From NCBI GenBank assembly GCA_933822405.4, contig CAKOGP040002491.1, positions 44,865 to 108,864 on the forward strand: 64,000 bases of DNA, read 5' to 3'. The stretch comes from Cylindrotheca closterium (Eukaryota > Bacillariophyta > Bacillariophyceae > Bacillariales > Bacillariaceae). This document shows, one piece after another, positions 32,975 to 42,348 of the stretch (its first letter is position 1; the number at the start of each line of letters is the position of its first letter). Made by a program: the position numbers and the translations under genes. The notes beneath the pieces were generated by a model. The model was not told the origin of the DNA, did not search any database, and saw only the letters and a list, made by a program, of their open reading frames with translations.

Positions 32975-34834
32975 ATGGTTCTAAACTCTCCCCAAGCATC
33001 CCTTAGTCAAATCTTGGTAGCAAGAAAGCAAAATGAAACAATTTCCGCATCTTCGATACGGGAAAGAAAAGACACCATGGGAGCTGAATCAAAGGGAACC
33101 GCCAAGGGAACCGCCCCATCAACAGACGTATTCGAAGATGATTCTAGACAGAGTAATCTACAATCGCGTGATGAAAAGGAATCGTCACCCATTATTTCCA
33201 TGCGGGGATCAAAAAACCTCGAAAAGTGTCCTTCCCGTGAATCCAACTCTACTGAGGATTGTACCGTCGCAGATGATGATAGTGCCAAAAGTGCGATCCT
33301 GTCTCAACTGGAACAGAAGCGATTGGCGCTAAGAAATCAAAGGTTTTCTTTGGAGCAGCGGCTGTACGAGTTTGGAACTCATTACAGTATCAACTTTGAG
33401 TCCGATACTAGAAAACCGAATCGTCAAGTTCAAGACAGTAAGTTTGCGTGCCATTTTCGAGAGGAATGCTTTTGTCTCTGATTTGTACATATTTTCTTCA
33501 GTGAAATGGCAAGACAAAAAGACTGGTATGAGTGTCTTATATTCAGGCCCTTTGACTGAAGAGGAAGAACCTCATGGATCGGGAGTCCTGAAATTTTTGG
33601 ATGGTCAAATCTATGAAGGCGAGATATGGCATGGGGTGAGATGTGGTCACGGAACGAATACATGGCCTGATGGGCAAAACTACTGCGGGGAATGGTCAGA
33701 AAACTCACGCAATGGAAAAGGAAGGCACAGTTGGGAAGTACCAGGGGGAGGGCAAAAGGTTGTAACAGGAGAATGGAGGAGAGGTCGGTTACATGGCAGA
33801 ATTTCCTTTTCTTGGCCCGACGGAAGTTCGTTCGACGGTATGTATTATAGACTTCCTTCAAATTATGTTGTGATCAGAGTTGGTCTCACTCGCACCTTCA
33901 AAGGGATCGCAATGAATGGGAAGCGACATGGACGTGGAGAGCACCGATGGTCTTGTGGAAAGGTATCTTGCGATACGAGCGTTTTTTCCTGCACCCTTAC
34001 TTACCACACCAAAATCTTCTGACCCTCATTTTTCTTCTCTGACCAAAGTTTTTCAGAGGACACTATGAAAACGGAAAGGCTCACGGATATGGAGCTCTAA
34101 CAAGTCCAGATGGCACCTATAGGGGCCAATGGAAGTGTGGATTGAAAGAAGGCTACGGTACAATGCTTTGGAAAACAAGGGTTTACTCTGGTGAATGGTT
34201 GAAGGATAAGCCTCATGGACAAGGTCGCGTGGTTTGGCACAATGGATCAACGTATACTGGGCAATTTTCAATGGGTAGATACGATGGTGTTGGAGTCTAT
34301 GTATGGCCCTCGGGGAAAAAAGTTGTGGCGCGGTGGGAAAATGGAGTCAAGGAAACGTCAGAATACTGTGTATGGCCAGATGGCACAAAATATGACGGGG
34401 AATGCGATTCAGACGGAAAGAAGCATGGATATGGCGAGGTATGTGCGCACTCTCTTTTCTTATTGTCGAATGATTAAATGCTCTAATTTTTGTTCCCTTT
34501 GCAAAAGCTTACTTGGAGCAACGGTTCTTCATACATTGGCGCCTTTCATCGAAACGTGAGACAAGGCCGTGGGAAGCTCATCGGAACTGATGGTGAGGTA
34601 ATCTATGACGGTTTATGGCAAAGTAACGAACCTATAGACTGTTCGATGGAGGACATTATGAACCAGCTTGTCGTGACGGAACTTGGTAGCCATGAAGAAA
34701 ACGACACAAATGTGGATGAGTTTTTCACTTGTCCCCAAAGGGGGTCCAGTGAGAATGCGATTCCAAAATCTACACAAAATGATGGCAGCAAGTTGGAAAC
34801 GCAGCTTCAGCCGACTGGTAAGTCTCGAAAATAA
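32975..34834 (+). CDS. MORN-repeat protein
   Basis: Five exons (32975-33437, 33502-33837, 33904-33962, 34049-34438, 34508-34834), giving 524 aa. Each junction was chosen because it restores a MORN repeat, e.g. FDG/IAMNGKRHGRG and FFRGHYENGKAHGYG. The start is the ATG at 32975; the N-terminal ~150 residues are disordered, with a short coiled coil (LEQKRLALRNQRFSLEQR). At least ten MORN-type units follow (YEGEIWHGVRCGHG, YSGEWLKDKPHGQG, YTGQFSMGRYDGVG, YIGAFHRNVRQGRG). MORN arrays bind phospholipids or act as scaffolds at membranes and in PIP kinases; no kinase domain is present. A GTAAGT donor at ~34819 could lead to a short alternative last exon ending at 34924. Confidence 0.88.
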
Positions 34835-35106
34835 AGCACGGGATGTGGACATGAGCACATTGCTTCGTTCAACCACGACAAAAAATGGGAATCGTTGACT
34901 TTTCAAACAGAGCGACTTCCCTAATCCAAACAAAATCGAGATACTCCAGCTTTCAACCCGAATGTTAAACACGCAGATGTGTCGTCTTGGGGTGCCACAG
35001 CTGTATCGCAGTATCGTGTGCTGCTCAGTTGTTGAAGTCATTCAAAGTTGCAACTTTTCCGTTTCTTTTGAACATTTCCTAACAAAGGTTGGACTCTGAA
35101 CTTGTC

Positions 35107-35690
35107 CTACAAATCCGGGAACAAGATCTTTGGTTGATCCAAAAGCTCAGGAAATTTGATGATGATGATGCTCAGAGTGGCAATGAAAACACTGAAAAAG
35201 CCAATCCAGTTTTGCTTGTATGGAGCAACGATTTCGGACATTAGTTTTTCTTTCGGCACCTCTCCTTCCACAGCGTTTCGGTTTTTTACTGCTTCTTCCC
35301 TTTGCCGCTCCTTTTTCAAATCGTCTGGATCTATCCAATAATCTTGACCTGCCTCCTTGGCAATAGACTTAACTAAAGGCCTTGACTCGGCAGTTTCCCA
35401 AGCAAAATCCTTTGATTCGACGCTCTTTCCTTTACGGTCTCGTCTTCTTCTCTGTAGTTCATCGGACAAGAAGAAAGTTAGAAAGTTCATCTTCATTTCA
35501 AAAATTTAAACATGATAATTCATCAACAAACCTTTTTCATGAGCCGCCGTGGTTGTCTTGGGGGCGTGGAATACAATGCAATGGGTGCTCTTGAGGCTGA
35601 GTAAAACTTGTCTTGGAATGCGATTGTGAAGATTCTGTCTTTTGTGCAGTACAAAACCAGTAAGCCTAGGATTCTCTTTTGCCTCGACAT
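35107..35690 (-). CDS. Small C-terminally membrane-anchored protein, possibly organellar
   Basis: Two exons (35690-35532 and 35451-35107) give 167 aa. The start MSRQKRILGLLVLYC and the Ser/Arg/Tyr-rich stretch FYSASRAPIALYSTPP resemble a mitochondrial presequence. A charged middle (RRRRDRKGKSVESKDFAWE, DYWIDPDDLKKERQRE) leads to one hydrophobic helix, WIGFFSVFIATLSIIIIKFPELL, near the C-terminus, followed by a short tail. The layout suggests a single-pass membrane protein, e.g. a small accessory subunit of an organellar membrane complex, but I do not recognise the family. The intron (35452-35531) has a GTTTGT donor and a CTACAG acceptor and keeps the frame. Confidence 0.72.
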
Positions 35691-36070
35691 ATGGTTCTAT
35701 CAGGTGAAATCTGGAAACGTGTTCAATGACGATGAGACGTCTTTCTCGGATAGAAAGAGTGATCGAAAGAGAGATGGGAAATGCTTGGACTTCGTATCCT
35801 CATTCATCGTTGACTCTCGCTTGTTGTCTTGCGTCATCAGTCATGTCAAGTCTGGTCCTGCAGTCGTCAGATCTGTCGATGTGCGTTGCGCGCCAGCCAG
35901 GTCGAGTCGGATGGGACTCCGAATGTTATCTAGGAATCCCGCCCAATGCACAAAGATATGAGTCCCAGGGGACTTCTGACTCTTTCGAATTTACGAATTT
36001 GCAGATGCCACTTTCTTCATCCATTCGCACAATCCCCTCCGAACCTCCATCTCAAACCGTGTCGATCACC

Positions 36071-36640
36071 ATGTTCAAGCTGTCTTTTCTTCTCTCTTTC
36101 CTTGCTATCTTCAACATCTCTAATGCCGAGATCATCGAGTGGAACTTGCAGGAATCGCTAATGCCATACGCTCCTATCGCAATGTTCGCTGGGGATACCA
36201 TCACATTCCAGTATCCTGGAGACAACATCGATGTCTTCCTCCATCCATCTGGAAGCTGTAACGATACTGGTGCAGAACTTGTCGGTGCAGCAGGAGCTGG
36301 AAATGCCACGTATACTTTCAAAGACAGTCAAATTGACACAAACGTTACATTTGCGTGCCAACACTGGAACTTCTGTTCCGAGTTTGGCATGATCATTGAT
36401 GTTCTTGTTATGGAACCACCCCCGTCTTCATCTCCTACTATGGCCCCTTCGAAAACAGCAGCACCCACTACATCTGAACCCACCGCTGCACCCGTAGCAA
36501 GAGCTACTCCTCCACCAACATCTTCATCTGGGACACCACCCGACACGCCTACGACAAATCAGGCTCAACCTGAATCCGGAGCTGCATCAATGGGTGCAGC
36601 AGTGTCACTACTGCTCTCCGCTTTCGTGTTGTCGATGTAA
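36071..36640 (+). CDS. Secreted cupredoxin (phytocyanin-like) protein with predicted GPI anchor
   Basis: 189 aa from the ATG at 36071, chosen because it starts a clean signal peptide (MFKLSFLLSFLAIFNISNA). The open frame continues upstream to 35726 but without protein character. Residues ~20-115 form a cupredoxin-like beta domain (AGDTITFQYPGDNIDVFLHPSGSC), and FACQHWNFCSEFGM offers Cys, His and Met in the spacing seen near type 1 copper sites; an upstream His in FLHPSG could be the remaining ligand. A Pro/Thr/Ser-rich linker (TMAPSKTAAPTTSEPTAAP) and a C-terminal hydrophobic segment (AAVSLLLSAFVLSM) preceded by small residues fit a GPI anchor. Probably a cell-surface copper or electron-transfer protein; copper binding is inferred. 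Confidence 0.75.
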   Translation: MFKLSFLLSFLAIFNISNAEIIEWNLQESLMPYAPIAMFAGDTITFQYPGDNIDVFLHPSGSCNDTGAELVGAAGAGNATYTFKDSQIDTNVTFACQHWNFCSEFGMIIDVLVMEPPPSSSPTMAPSKTAAPTTSEPTAAPVARATPPPTSSSGTPPDTPTTNQAQPESGAASMGAAVSLLLSAFVLSM

Positions 36641-36938
36641 ATTGGATGGGTAGATATTATTTTGTGTTTAGACTGTTTATAGGGTATTTTAAAAATATTG
36701 TTTTCTTTTTCTAATCTTTCATACTGGTATATAACGGCTCTTGCTTATCAATAATTTTGTGTCGGGTTATTTTAATATTTCTTCCTATCGCGCTGATGTT
36801 AAAATCACTGATTCGAATGTGCAGCATTGCTCAACGGTCTTGGAGATGGTTTGTGGTGAAATTGGATTTGGAGGTGTGAGTGAATCTTGTTTTGCTGAGT
36901 AGTAGTTCATGAGATTATGAAAGAAATTTGTAGACATA

Positions 36939-38894
36939 TTAGGTATTAGTCATCTCTACGTCTTCCGATTGCATCAATTGATCTACGCCGCTCACACTTC
37001 CATTTCGATTATCATCGTCGTCACTATCATCCCCATCAGCGAGTTTCAACTGAAAGCTCTCTCCTCGACCACTCGCATGGGTCAGTATTTGGTCCCAGAA
37101 GTGACCTACTCCTTTGGCACGCAAAATTTTGGATGCCTCCATGGAGCTTTCGCAACCTTGGAAAACAAATCCCTTGAAGAATCGCTTCGTTGCCATTCCT
37201 GTCCATACCAATTCGCACTTGTTGTTGGGATTGAAAGTGTGTCGTTTCACTCCTTCTTCATCCTCCTCTTCTTCGTCATCATAATCCAGATCATCGTTGT
37301 CGGGACCCTTCCATTTCATTCGCACGAGCATGAGTCGAGTGTATCGCTTTATTGCCTTCGGGCCGCCTTCGCAAATGATACAAGAAAGTTGTGGAACTTC
37401 GCATTCCACAACTCCTCCTGTGATATTGAATTGTTGCGCATTCAAGTCTACCTTGGCTCGATGGTATGGGTGCGACATGTCTTTGACGTAGAATAGAGCC
37501 ACATGAAGGCCTCCTGAAGTATCCTCTTGGTATTTGCGGGCGAGTTTGGCCGATCGCTGTTCTTTGGTCAATTTGTTGGCTTCGTTGCGCTCCAAGTGCG
37601 CCCTCTGTCTTGCTTGCACCTGTTGCATCACCTTTTGTTCCATCTGAGATGGATCCACGTAGGCTTGATCTCCCAACACCCGGATAAAGTTCTTGAGTGT
37701 CAAGCGTGGTTCTGGTGGCGGAACGAGACCAGCAGCCTGCATATCTTGCAACTCTCGTTGTTTCTCTTGGCGACGAAGCTTTCGTTGTCGCTTGCGCTCC
37801 TTCTTTGTCAAGAAGAGTGTGGGTTGCACTTTTGGTCCATCGTTGGCATTTTTCGGCTTCACAGGGACAATGTGCTGAACCAATGCGGCTGTTTTGCAGT
37901 ACGAAAGCATGGCTTGATCAAAGCACTTGCTTCGTAACTCTTGAACTTCTGGTGTATCCAAGTCTACTTTGGTCCGACCACTTTTCGAATCTAGTTGTTG
38001 TAATTGCGATTGCGCTGCCTTCGAGAGTTCCTTTGCTTCCCAGCTGCGTACTGCGTTCTTTAGATTCGCGGGGAGTAACTCTTGATCCCACCATTCGACG
38101 ACCAGTGGCATTATTGTCTTCTCATTGGCCTCCGCCCTCGTACCGACCAAGCGGTCATCATCATCGATTACCTCAGTCGACCCATAGATATTGGCCATGT
38201 TACTGGGTTGGACGTATATACCAGCCTTTCGCCCACTGACAAACCCGGACTGCTGAGCATTTGCTGCCTTCAGTCGTTTGCGTTCAGCAATCTCCACAAA
38301 CGTTCCGGGCTCGACAAAATTGAGCTCCTTATGCCGTCGCCTTTCCTTTTTGAAGGTCAAGCGTTCATCGACGAAAGCATCTTCTGCCTTGCTGACTCCT
38401 TCTTCTTGGTCGTTTTCGTCCTCCTTTTCCAGAGTGTGGGCCAAATATGGGTTTGTTTTGGGTTTCGGAGGCGCAGGCTTGTTGCGAAAGGTTGGTCCTG
38501 TGACATTCAAATCCAATTCATAATGCTTAGCTCGTTTTCTACTTGATTCAGCACTTGTATTAGCTTTTGATGACTCGGGCGCTGCTGGAGGCTTTGCGGT
38601 CGCGGATGATGGGGTTGGAAGTGGCCGTTTCACACCGGATGCATTGCCCGTTTTGGCTTTAAGAGCGTCTAATCGCGCCTTGATACTTGCTTGCAACGCT
38701 AACGCTTTGGCTTTACTATCAATCACAGTTTTGGAATTCCTTCCTGCTGTCGCTACCGTTGTTCCAGTTGCTGGTGCTGACAGGACCTGCTGTGCGGTTG
38801 GAGGAACGGCCGTGCTAGAGGCATCACCCCATCTGCGCTTTCGCCTTTGTCTCCTTTCTTCTTTTGCTGCATCTTTGTCGTCGTTCGTGGACAT
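36939..38894 (-). CDS. PRP3: U4/U6 small nuclear ribonucleoprotein PRP3
   Basis: Intronless, 651 aa. PRP3 is a spliceosomal U4/U6 snRNP protein that binds the U4/U6 duplex and is needed for tri-snRNP assembly. The PRP3 domain spans ~residues 150-450 with conserved VEPGTFVEIAERKRLKA, EWWDQELL, PTLFLTKKERKRQRKLRRQEK and EPRLTLKNFIRVLGDQAYVDPSQMEQKV. The C-terminal DUF1115 region includes VALFYVKDMSHPYHRAKVD, QLSCIICEGGPKAIKRYTRLML and NKCELVWTGMATKRFFKGFVFQ. The N-terminus is low-complexity, and an acidic insert (DYDDEEEEDEE) interrupts the C-terminal domain. Length is close to human and yeast PRP3. High confidence. Confidence 0.95.
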   Translation of the reverse strand: MSTNDDKDAAKEERRQRRKRRWGDASSTAVPPTAQQVLSAPATGTTVATAGRNSKTVIDSKAKALALQASIKARLDALKAKTGNASGVKRPLPTPSSATAKPPAAPESSKANTSAESSRKRAKHYELDLNVTGPTFRNKPAPPKPKTNPYLAHTLEKEDENDQEEGVSKAEDAFVDERLTFKKERRRHKELNFVEPGTFVEIAERKRLKAANAQQSGFVSGRKAGIYVQPSNMANIYGSTEVIDDDDRLVGTRAEANEKTIMPLVVEWWDQELLPANLKNAVRSWEAKELSKAAQSQLQQLDSKSGRTKVDLDTPEVQELRSKCFDQAMLSYCKTAALVQHIVPVKPKNANDGPKVQPTLFLTKKERKRQRKLRRQEKQRELQDMQAAGLVPPPEPRLTLKNFIRVLGDQAYVDPSQMEQKVMQQVQARQRAHLERNEANKLTKEQRSAKLARKYQEDTSGGLHVALFYVKDMSHPYHRAKVDLNAQQFNITGGVVECEVPQLSCIICEGGPKAIKRYTRLMLVRMKWKGPDNDDLDYDDEEEEDEEGVKRHTFNPNNKCELVWTGMATKRFFKGFVFQGCESSMEASKILRAKGVGHFWDQILTHASGRGESFQLKLADGDDSDDDDNRNGSVSGVDQLMQSEDVEMTNT

Positions 38895-39185
38895 TCTCTG
38901 TCTACCTTAATTGGTCTCACACACCGAGGAGGAACAGATGGTAGATTGTTATTGACTGCGACGAACAACAACAAGCTGCTGGAAGTACCGTAAATAGGCC
39001 AAGCATTCAGTCAGCTTCAGCCAGTTCGATTTTATTGATGCGATCATGCGCGTTTGGATCGCGCGAACATGATTGTTATTCTGACATCACAAAATGGTTG
39101 ATTGGATCTTCAGCAAATCCATTGGCCTACTGTATTTTTCATTCAAAAGTACTGTATGAATATCAGAACAAAACGAAGAAAAAAG

Positions 39186-39833
39186 ATGAAAATTGTTAAA
39201 GCTCTCGCATTTCTAGGTATTGTCGGTACTGCCGCTGCCTTTAGCGTTTCCATGAATGGAAATAACCAAAACAAGGCTGCTATTGATCGTCGTGGATTCG
39301 TCGGCGTCTCTGTCGCTGGAGTCGCTGGAGTCGCTGCTGCTTCGACATTCAAGGCAAACCCTGCCTTTGCCGATGAAGATCCTTATGCTGACTTTATCAC
39401 TACCGAAAGTGGAATGAAGTACAAGGTCACTAAGGAGGGAGACGGTGCTATTCCTGTAGCTGGTCAGCAGGTGAAAACCCAATATACTGGTTGGTTGGAT
39501 GGATTCGACTCCGTCAAGAAGTTTGATTCGTCCAGAGACCGTGGCCGTCCATTCAGCTTCAAGGTTGGAGCTGGTCAAGTTATCAGAGGATGGGATGTGA
39601 GTACCAATTGAAGCCTGCTGCTGCCGTTTTTCGTTTCATATCTTGTTTCTAACACCTCTCGCTCGCTTCGCTGCACTGGAATTCATCAGGAAGCCTTCCT
39701 AGCCATGAAGGTTGGAGAGCGTCGTCAAATCGTTCTTCCACCCCGTCTTGCCTACGGTGATCGCGGAGCCGGTGGTATCATACCAGGTGGTGCAACACTC
39801 TACTTTGATGTTGAATTATTGGCGATTCAGTAG
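39186..39833 (+). CDS. Thylakoid-lumen FKBP-type peptidyl-prolyl isomerase
   Basis: Two exons (39186-39596 and 39690-39833), joined as [15 protein letters not shown], give 184 aa. The protein begins with a signal peptide ([19 protein letters not shown]) whose cleavage site precedes Phe, then a short transit stretch. A twin-arginine lumen signal follows: [20 protein letters not shown]...ANPAFADE, with an AFA-type cleavage site. The FKBP domain contains [49 protein letters not shown] and [17 protein letters not shown], with the expected catalytic aromatic and aspartate positions. This is a textbook three-step targeting into the thylakoid lumen. Two in-frame ATGs lie upstream; the one at 39186 best fits the signal peptide. 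Confidence 0.93.
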
Positions 39834-40055
39834 GCGTCCTCTTGTCCAGCATAGAACTATTGGAAGTTGACACAGGTCATACTCTACTACTGTACCTATC
39901 AATATTGCTAGGCGAACAAGCAGCTATTAAAAATCTAGACTTGGTGCTTTGGGATAGATGTAGGCAGGCTATAACCTACAGTGATTTTTGTACTCGATGC
40001 TTTTTGAACAAGCGACGGTATAATAACTAGATAGTCACATTAAATTTTCCCATTA

Positions 40056-40853
40056 TCATTTGGATTTCCTCTTGTCTTTCTTTAGCTTCTTAGCTTCTTT
40101 CTTTGCTTTTTTTGCTGATTTCCGCTCTCCTTTAGTTGCCTTCATACCCGATTTGCTCATTGGAGTTGCCACTTTTATCCGTTTGGACGGTGGGGCACTG
40201 GTATCCGTATCATCTTCTTCTTTAGACACAGAAGGTGCGCTCTCCTCCTTCTTGATAGAGGATGAGGAACTAGATTTGGATGATTTTAAGGCTGGTGTTG
40301 ATGTCGAAAGCTTCATCATGGGATCTATTGACGAAAGAGATTTGTCTGCCTTGACCCCCATCGGCATCCACCGGCGCTTCAGTCCAGTACGTTGCGGGAC
40401 ATGGGAATAGGCATGCCGGACTCTGTCTACAGGAGTAGGACCCTCCCTAGGGGCCAATTCTCGCTCTGTTCGTTGCGGGAATGCTGTGACTACATTCCAA
40501 TGCTTCGTAAATGGTAATGACGAGGCTTGGAGATACACCTGATCACCGTCCTCCTCGTCGCTGTCGTTCATAATTTCGTCGTCATCATCTTCCGCTTTGA
40601 CCAAAACCCGAAAAGATTCGTTTTCGACGGCATCTCCCAGGACAATTTTATATTCCTGATCTCGAACCTTAAACTTGCCCACATTATTTTTCAAGTCGAT
40701 TGTCATTCCGTTCAATTCACCAAGCGGCACATTGGTTGGCAATCGAAACGACCAGAGTTCTAAGTCGTCGTTGTCGCTATCGAGAGTGAATTCTGGTCTT
40801 GGGATTCGTAGTTTGGGTGGGGTTTGCAACACGCGGTTACTTTCTTCCGACAT
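40056..40853 (-). CDS. RPA34/CAST-like RNA polymerase I subunit (putative)
   Basis: 265 aa from the ATG at 40853 (MSEESNRVLQTPPKLRIP); the frame stays open to 40955 but the extra residues look non-coding. The N-terminal ~120 residues have DDLELWSFRLPTNVPLGELNGMTIDLKNNVGKFKVRDQEYKIVLG, the beta-rich pattern of the yeast Rpa34 / mammalian PAF49 dimerisation domain. A conserved middle, KHWNVVTAFP...GPTPVDRVRHAYSHVPQRTGLKRRWMPMG, and a C-terminal Lys-rich tail ending KKDKRKSK are also as in Rpa34. It would form the TFIIF-like dimer with Rpa49 in Pol I, in the nucleolus. Small divergent subunits like this are hard to assign by eye, so the call is tentative. Confidence 0.6.
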   Translation of the reverse strand: MSEESNRVLQTPPKLRIPRPEFTLDSDNDDLELWSFRLPTNVPLGELNGMTIDLKNNVGKFKVRDQEYKIVLGDAVENESFRVLVKAEDDDDEIMNDSDEEDGDQVYLQASSLPFTKHWNVVTAFPQRTERELAPREGPTPVDRVRHAYSHVPQRTGLKRRWMPMGVKADKSLSSIDPMMKLSTSTPALKSSKSSSSSSIKKEESAPSVSKEEDDTDTSAPPSKRIKVATPMSKSGMKATKGERKSAKKAKKEAKKLKKDKRKSK

Positions 40854-41167
40854 ATTTGATGGCCGGAGCAATGAGTCAACGATGAAAAAGGTGAATTGTA
40901 CCAGGTACTGCAGAGCTCTGGATACCTTTCGATTGATTGTTGTGGTAAAGTACAATTGAACGCTATTTCATTCGTCGCGTCATTCGACTGATGGTGTTAT
41001 TGCCACGCGTCTGGATGTCGTACGGGTCCATGTGTGAGCGAGCAGTGCAATTTGAATTTTGCGCCTGCGCTCAGAATACTACTCCCATGCAATCCATCAT
41101 CAACACTTACAACACAGTACGTATTGAATAGAAATTGTCTTGTCACTCACTCATTGAGAATTATTTC
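40854..41167. promoter_or_regulatory. Divergent intergenic region
   Basis: About 310 bp between the RPA34-like gene (minus) and MOZART1 (plus), holding both promoters. No clear motif other than TACAGTACG near 41115. Confidence 0.35.
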
Positions 41168-41347
41168 ATGACTAATCCAGACGGAGAAGAACCTGAGAAG
41201 CTGAAACTAATTCAATTCATCTCGGATACTTTGGAAACAGGATTGAACGAAGAAGCATTGAATGCGGTGACCGACTTGTTGCGCGCAGGAGTTCACCCAG
41301 ACGCAGTCATTGCTGTTGTAACAACCCTGAGTCAAAGTTCGCGATAG
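41168..41347 (+). CDS. MZT1: Mitotic-spindle organizing protein 1 (MOZART1), gamma-tubulin complex subunit
   Basis: A 59-aa intronless gene starting at the ATG at 41168 (MTNPDGEEPEKL). The body LKLIQFISDTLETGLNEEALNAVTDLLRAGVHPDAVIAVVTTL matches the MOZART1 consensus: a first helix, then TGL(D/N)xEAL, then a second helix with G(V)xP(D/E)A(I/L)AxVV. MOZART1 is a tiny helical protein that binds the N-terminal domains of gamma-tubulin complex proteins and recruits the complex to microtubule-organising centres. Length fits the family (about 60-80 aa). It is easy to miss because of its size. Confidence 0.9.
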   Translation: MTNPDGEEPEKLKLIQFISDTLETGLNEEALNAVTDLLRAGVHPDAVIAVVTTLSQSSR

Positions 41348-42348
41348 TGGGCATGGAAAAATGTTGGCTCTGCTGTCGTGAGAAGGTACCGGAGATACGT
41401 TGGAATGGATTTCACAAAGAAATTGGAAAAGAAAACCATGGTGACTACGATACAAAATACCTGTTGTGAAGAAACATGAGGCCAATCCTCCACAGAACAT
41501 TTTTTAAAACAAGTTGATTTATTCCTTCTACTTTTGATCGAATAGCTGAATGAACCAATCAATAAATCAACGAGGATACAATAGTGAAGATCATTGCTTG
41601 ATATTCGGCTAGAAAGGCACCAGGAGAAAGAGGCTTGGCGCCGGCCACATAGGACTCCTTGCTTGTTGAGCTAACTTTTGTCGATAGTCCTACAGTACAT
41701 GATGGACTGCCATGCTTTAAAAATACTAGAAGCCATGGAAGTACTTGAATCCTATTCTACTTTTGCAATCCACAGGTTTGGCAGGTGCTCTACTACGATA
41801 CTGTACCAGGGCACCGACAGAGCATCGATCGTTCCGTTGGAGATCGATTGATTCAATGATTCGTTCGACTGAGCCAGCTGGCATAGTGGTACGATTTTAA
41901 CGGCCAACTTTCCTGATGACCTGATCGACGATCTGCAACACCAAACTTGAAACCCGAAACCAAAATCCTCCAACCCAATCTATTGGAGTGTTCCGTTGGC
42001 AAGCAACTGTCCGGACTGCTAAAAGACGACAGAGTCAATCCTTTGAATTTGCCCACTAGGAGAAGCCCAAGCCCCCACTGATACTGTCCTTGCGTCCACA
42101 AAAAGTAAATTTTCCTGCTACTGAAAGAAATTAGGAATATCTTTGTTGACATTCACTGGCAGCTCCAGTTTTACTGACTCGGTTCCTGACATTTTCATCA
42201 TATCGGCGTCAGGGAACCAGATACAATACAAAGAAATTGACGCGAGGAAGTGTGCATGTTGAATTCAGTCGTTGGTTTTCTTTGTTTCAAAAATATTAGA
42301 ATAGAACGAGAGCAAGGACAAATATAGAGTGCCAACTTCATCAACACA
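41348..42348. other. 1-kb intergenic region without recognised gene
   Basis: Between MOZART1 and the armadillo-repeat gene. Frames of up to ~99 codons exist on the minus strand but look like chance. There are TACAGTACATG at about 41690, a CGATACTGTACCAGG word near 41800, and two AATCAATAAATCAA/GATTGATTCAATGATTC runs (41560, 41840). I see no tRNA or other RNA gene. Confidence 0.35.

Noticed and set aside
35726..36070. N-terminal extension of the cupredoxin gene
   Set aside because: The frame is open, but the ATG at 36071 starts an ideal signal peptide and the upstream residues look random.
40854..40955. N-terminal extension of the RPA34-like protein
   Set aside because: The extra residues form a hydrophobic stretch not expected for a Pol I subunit; the ATG at 40853 is preferred.
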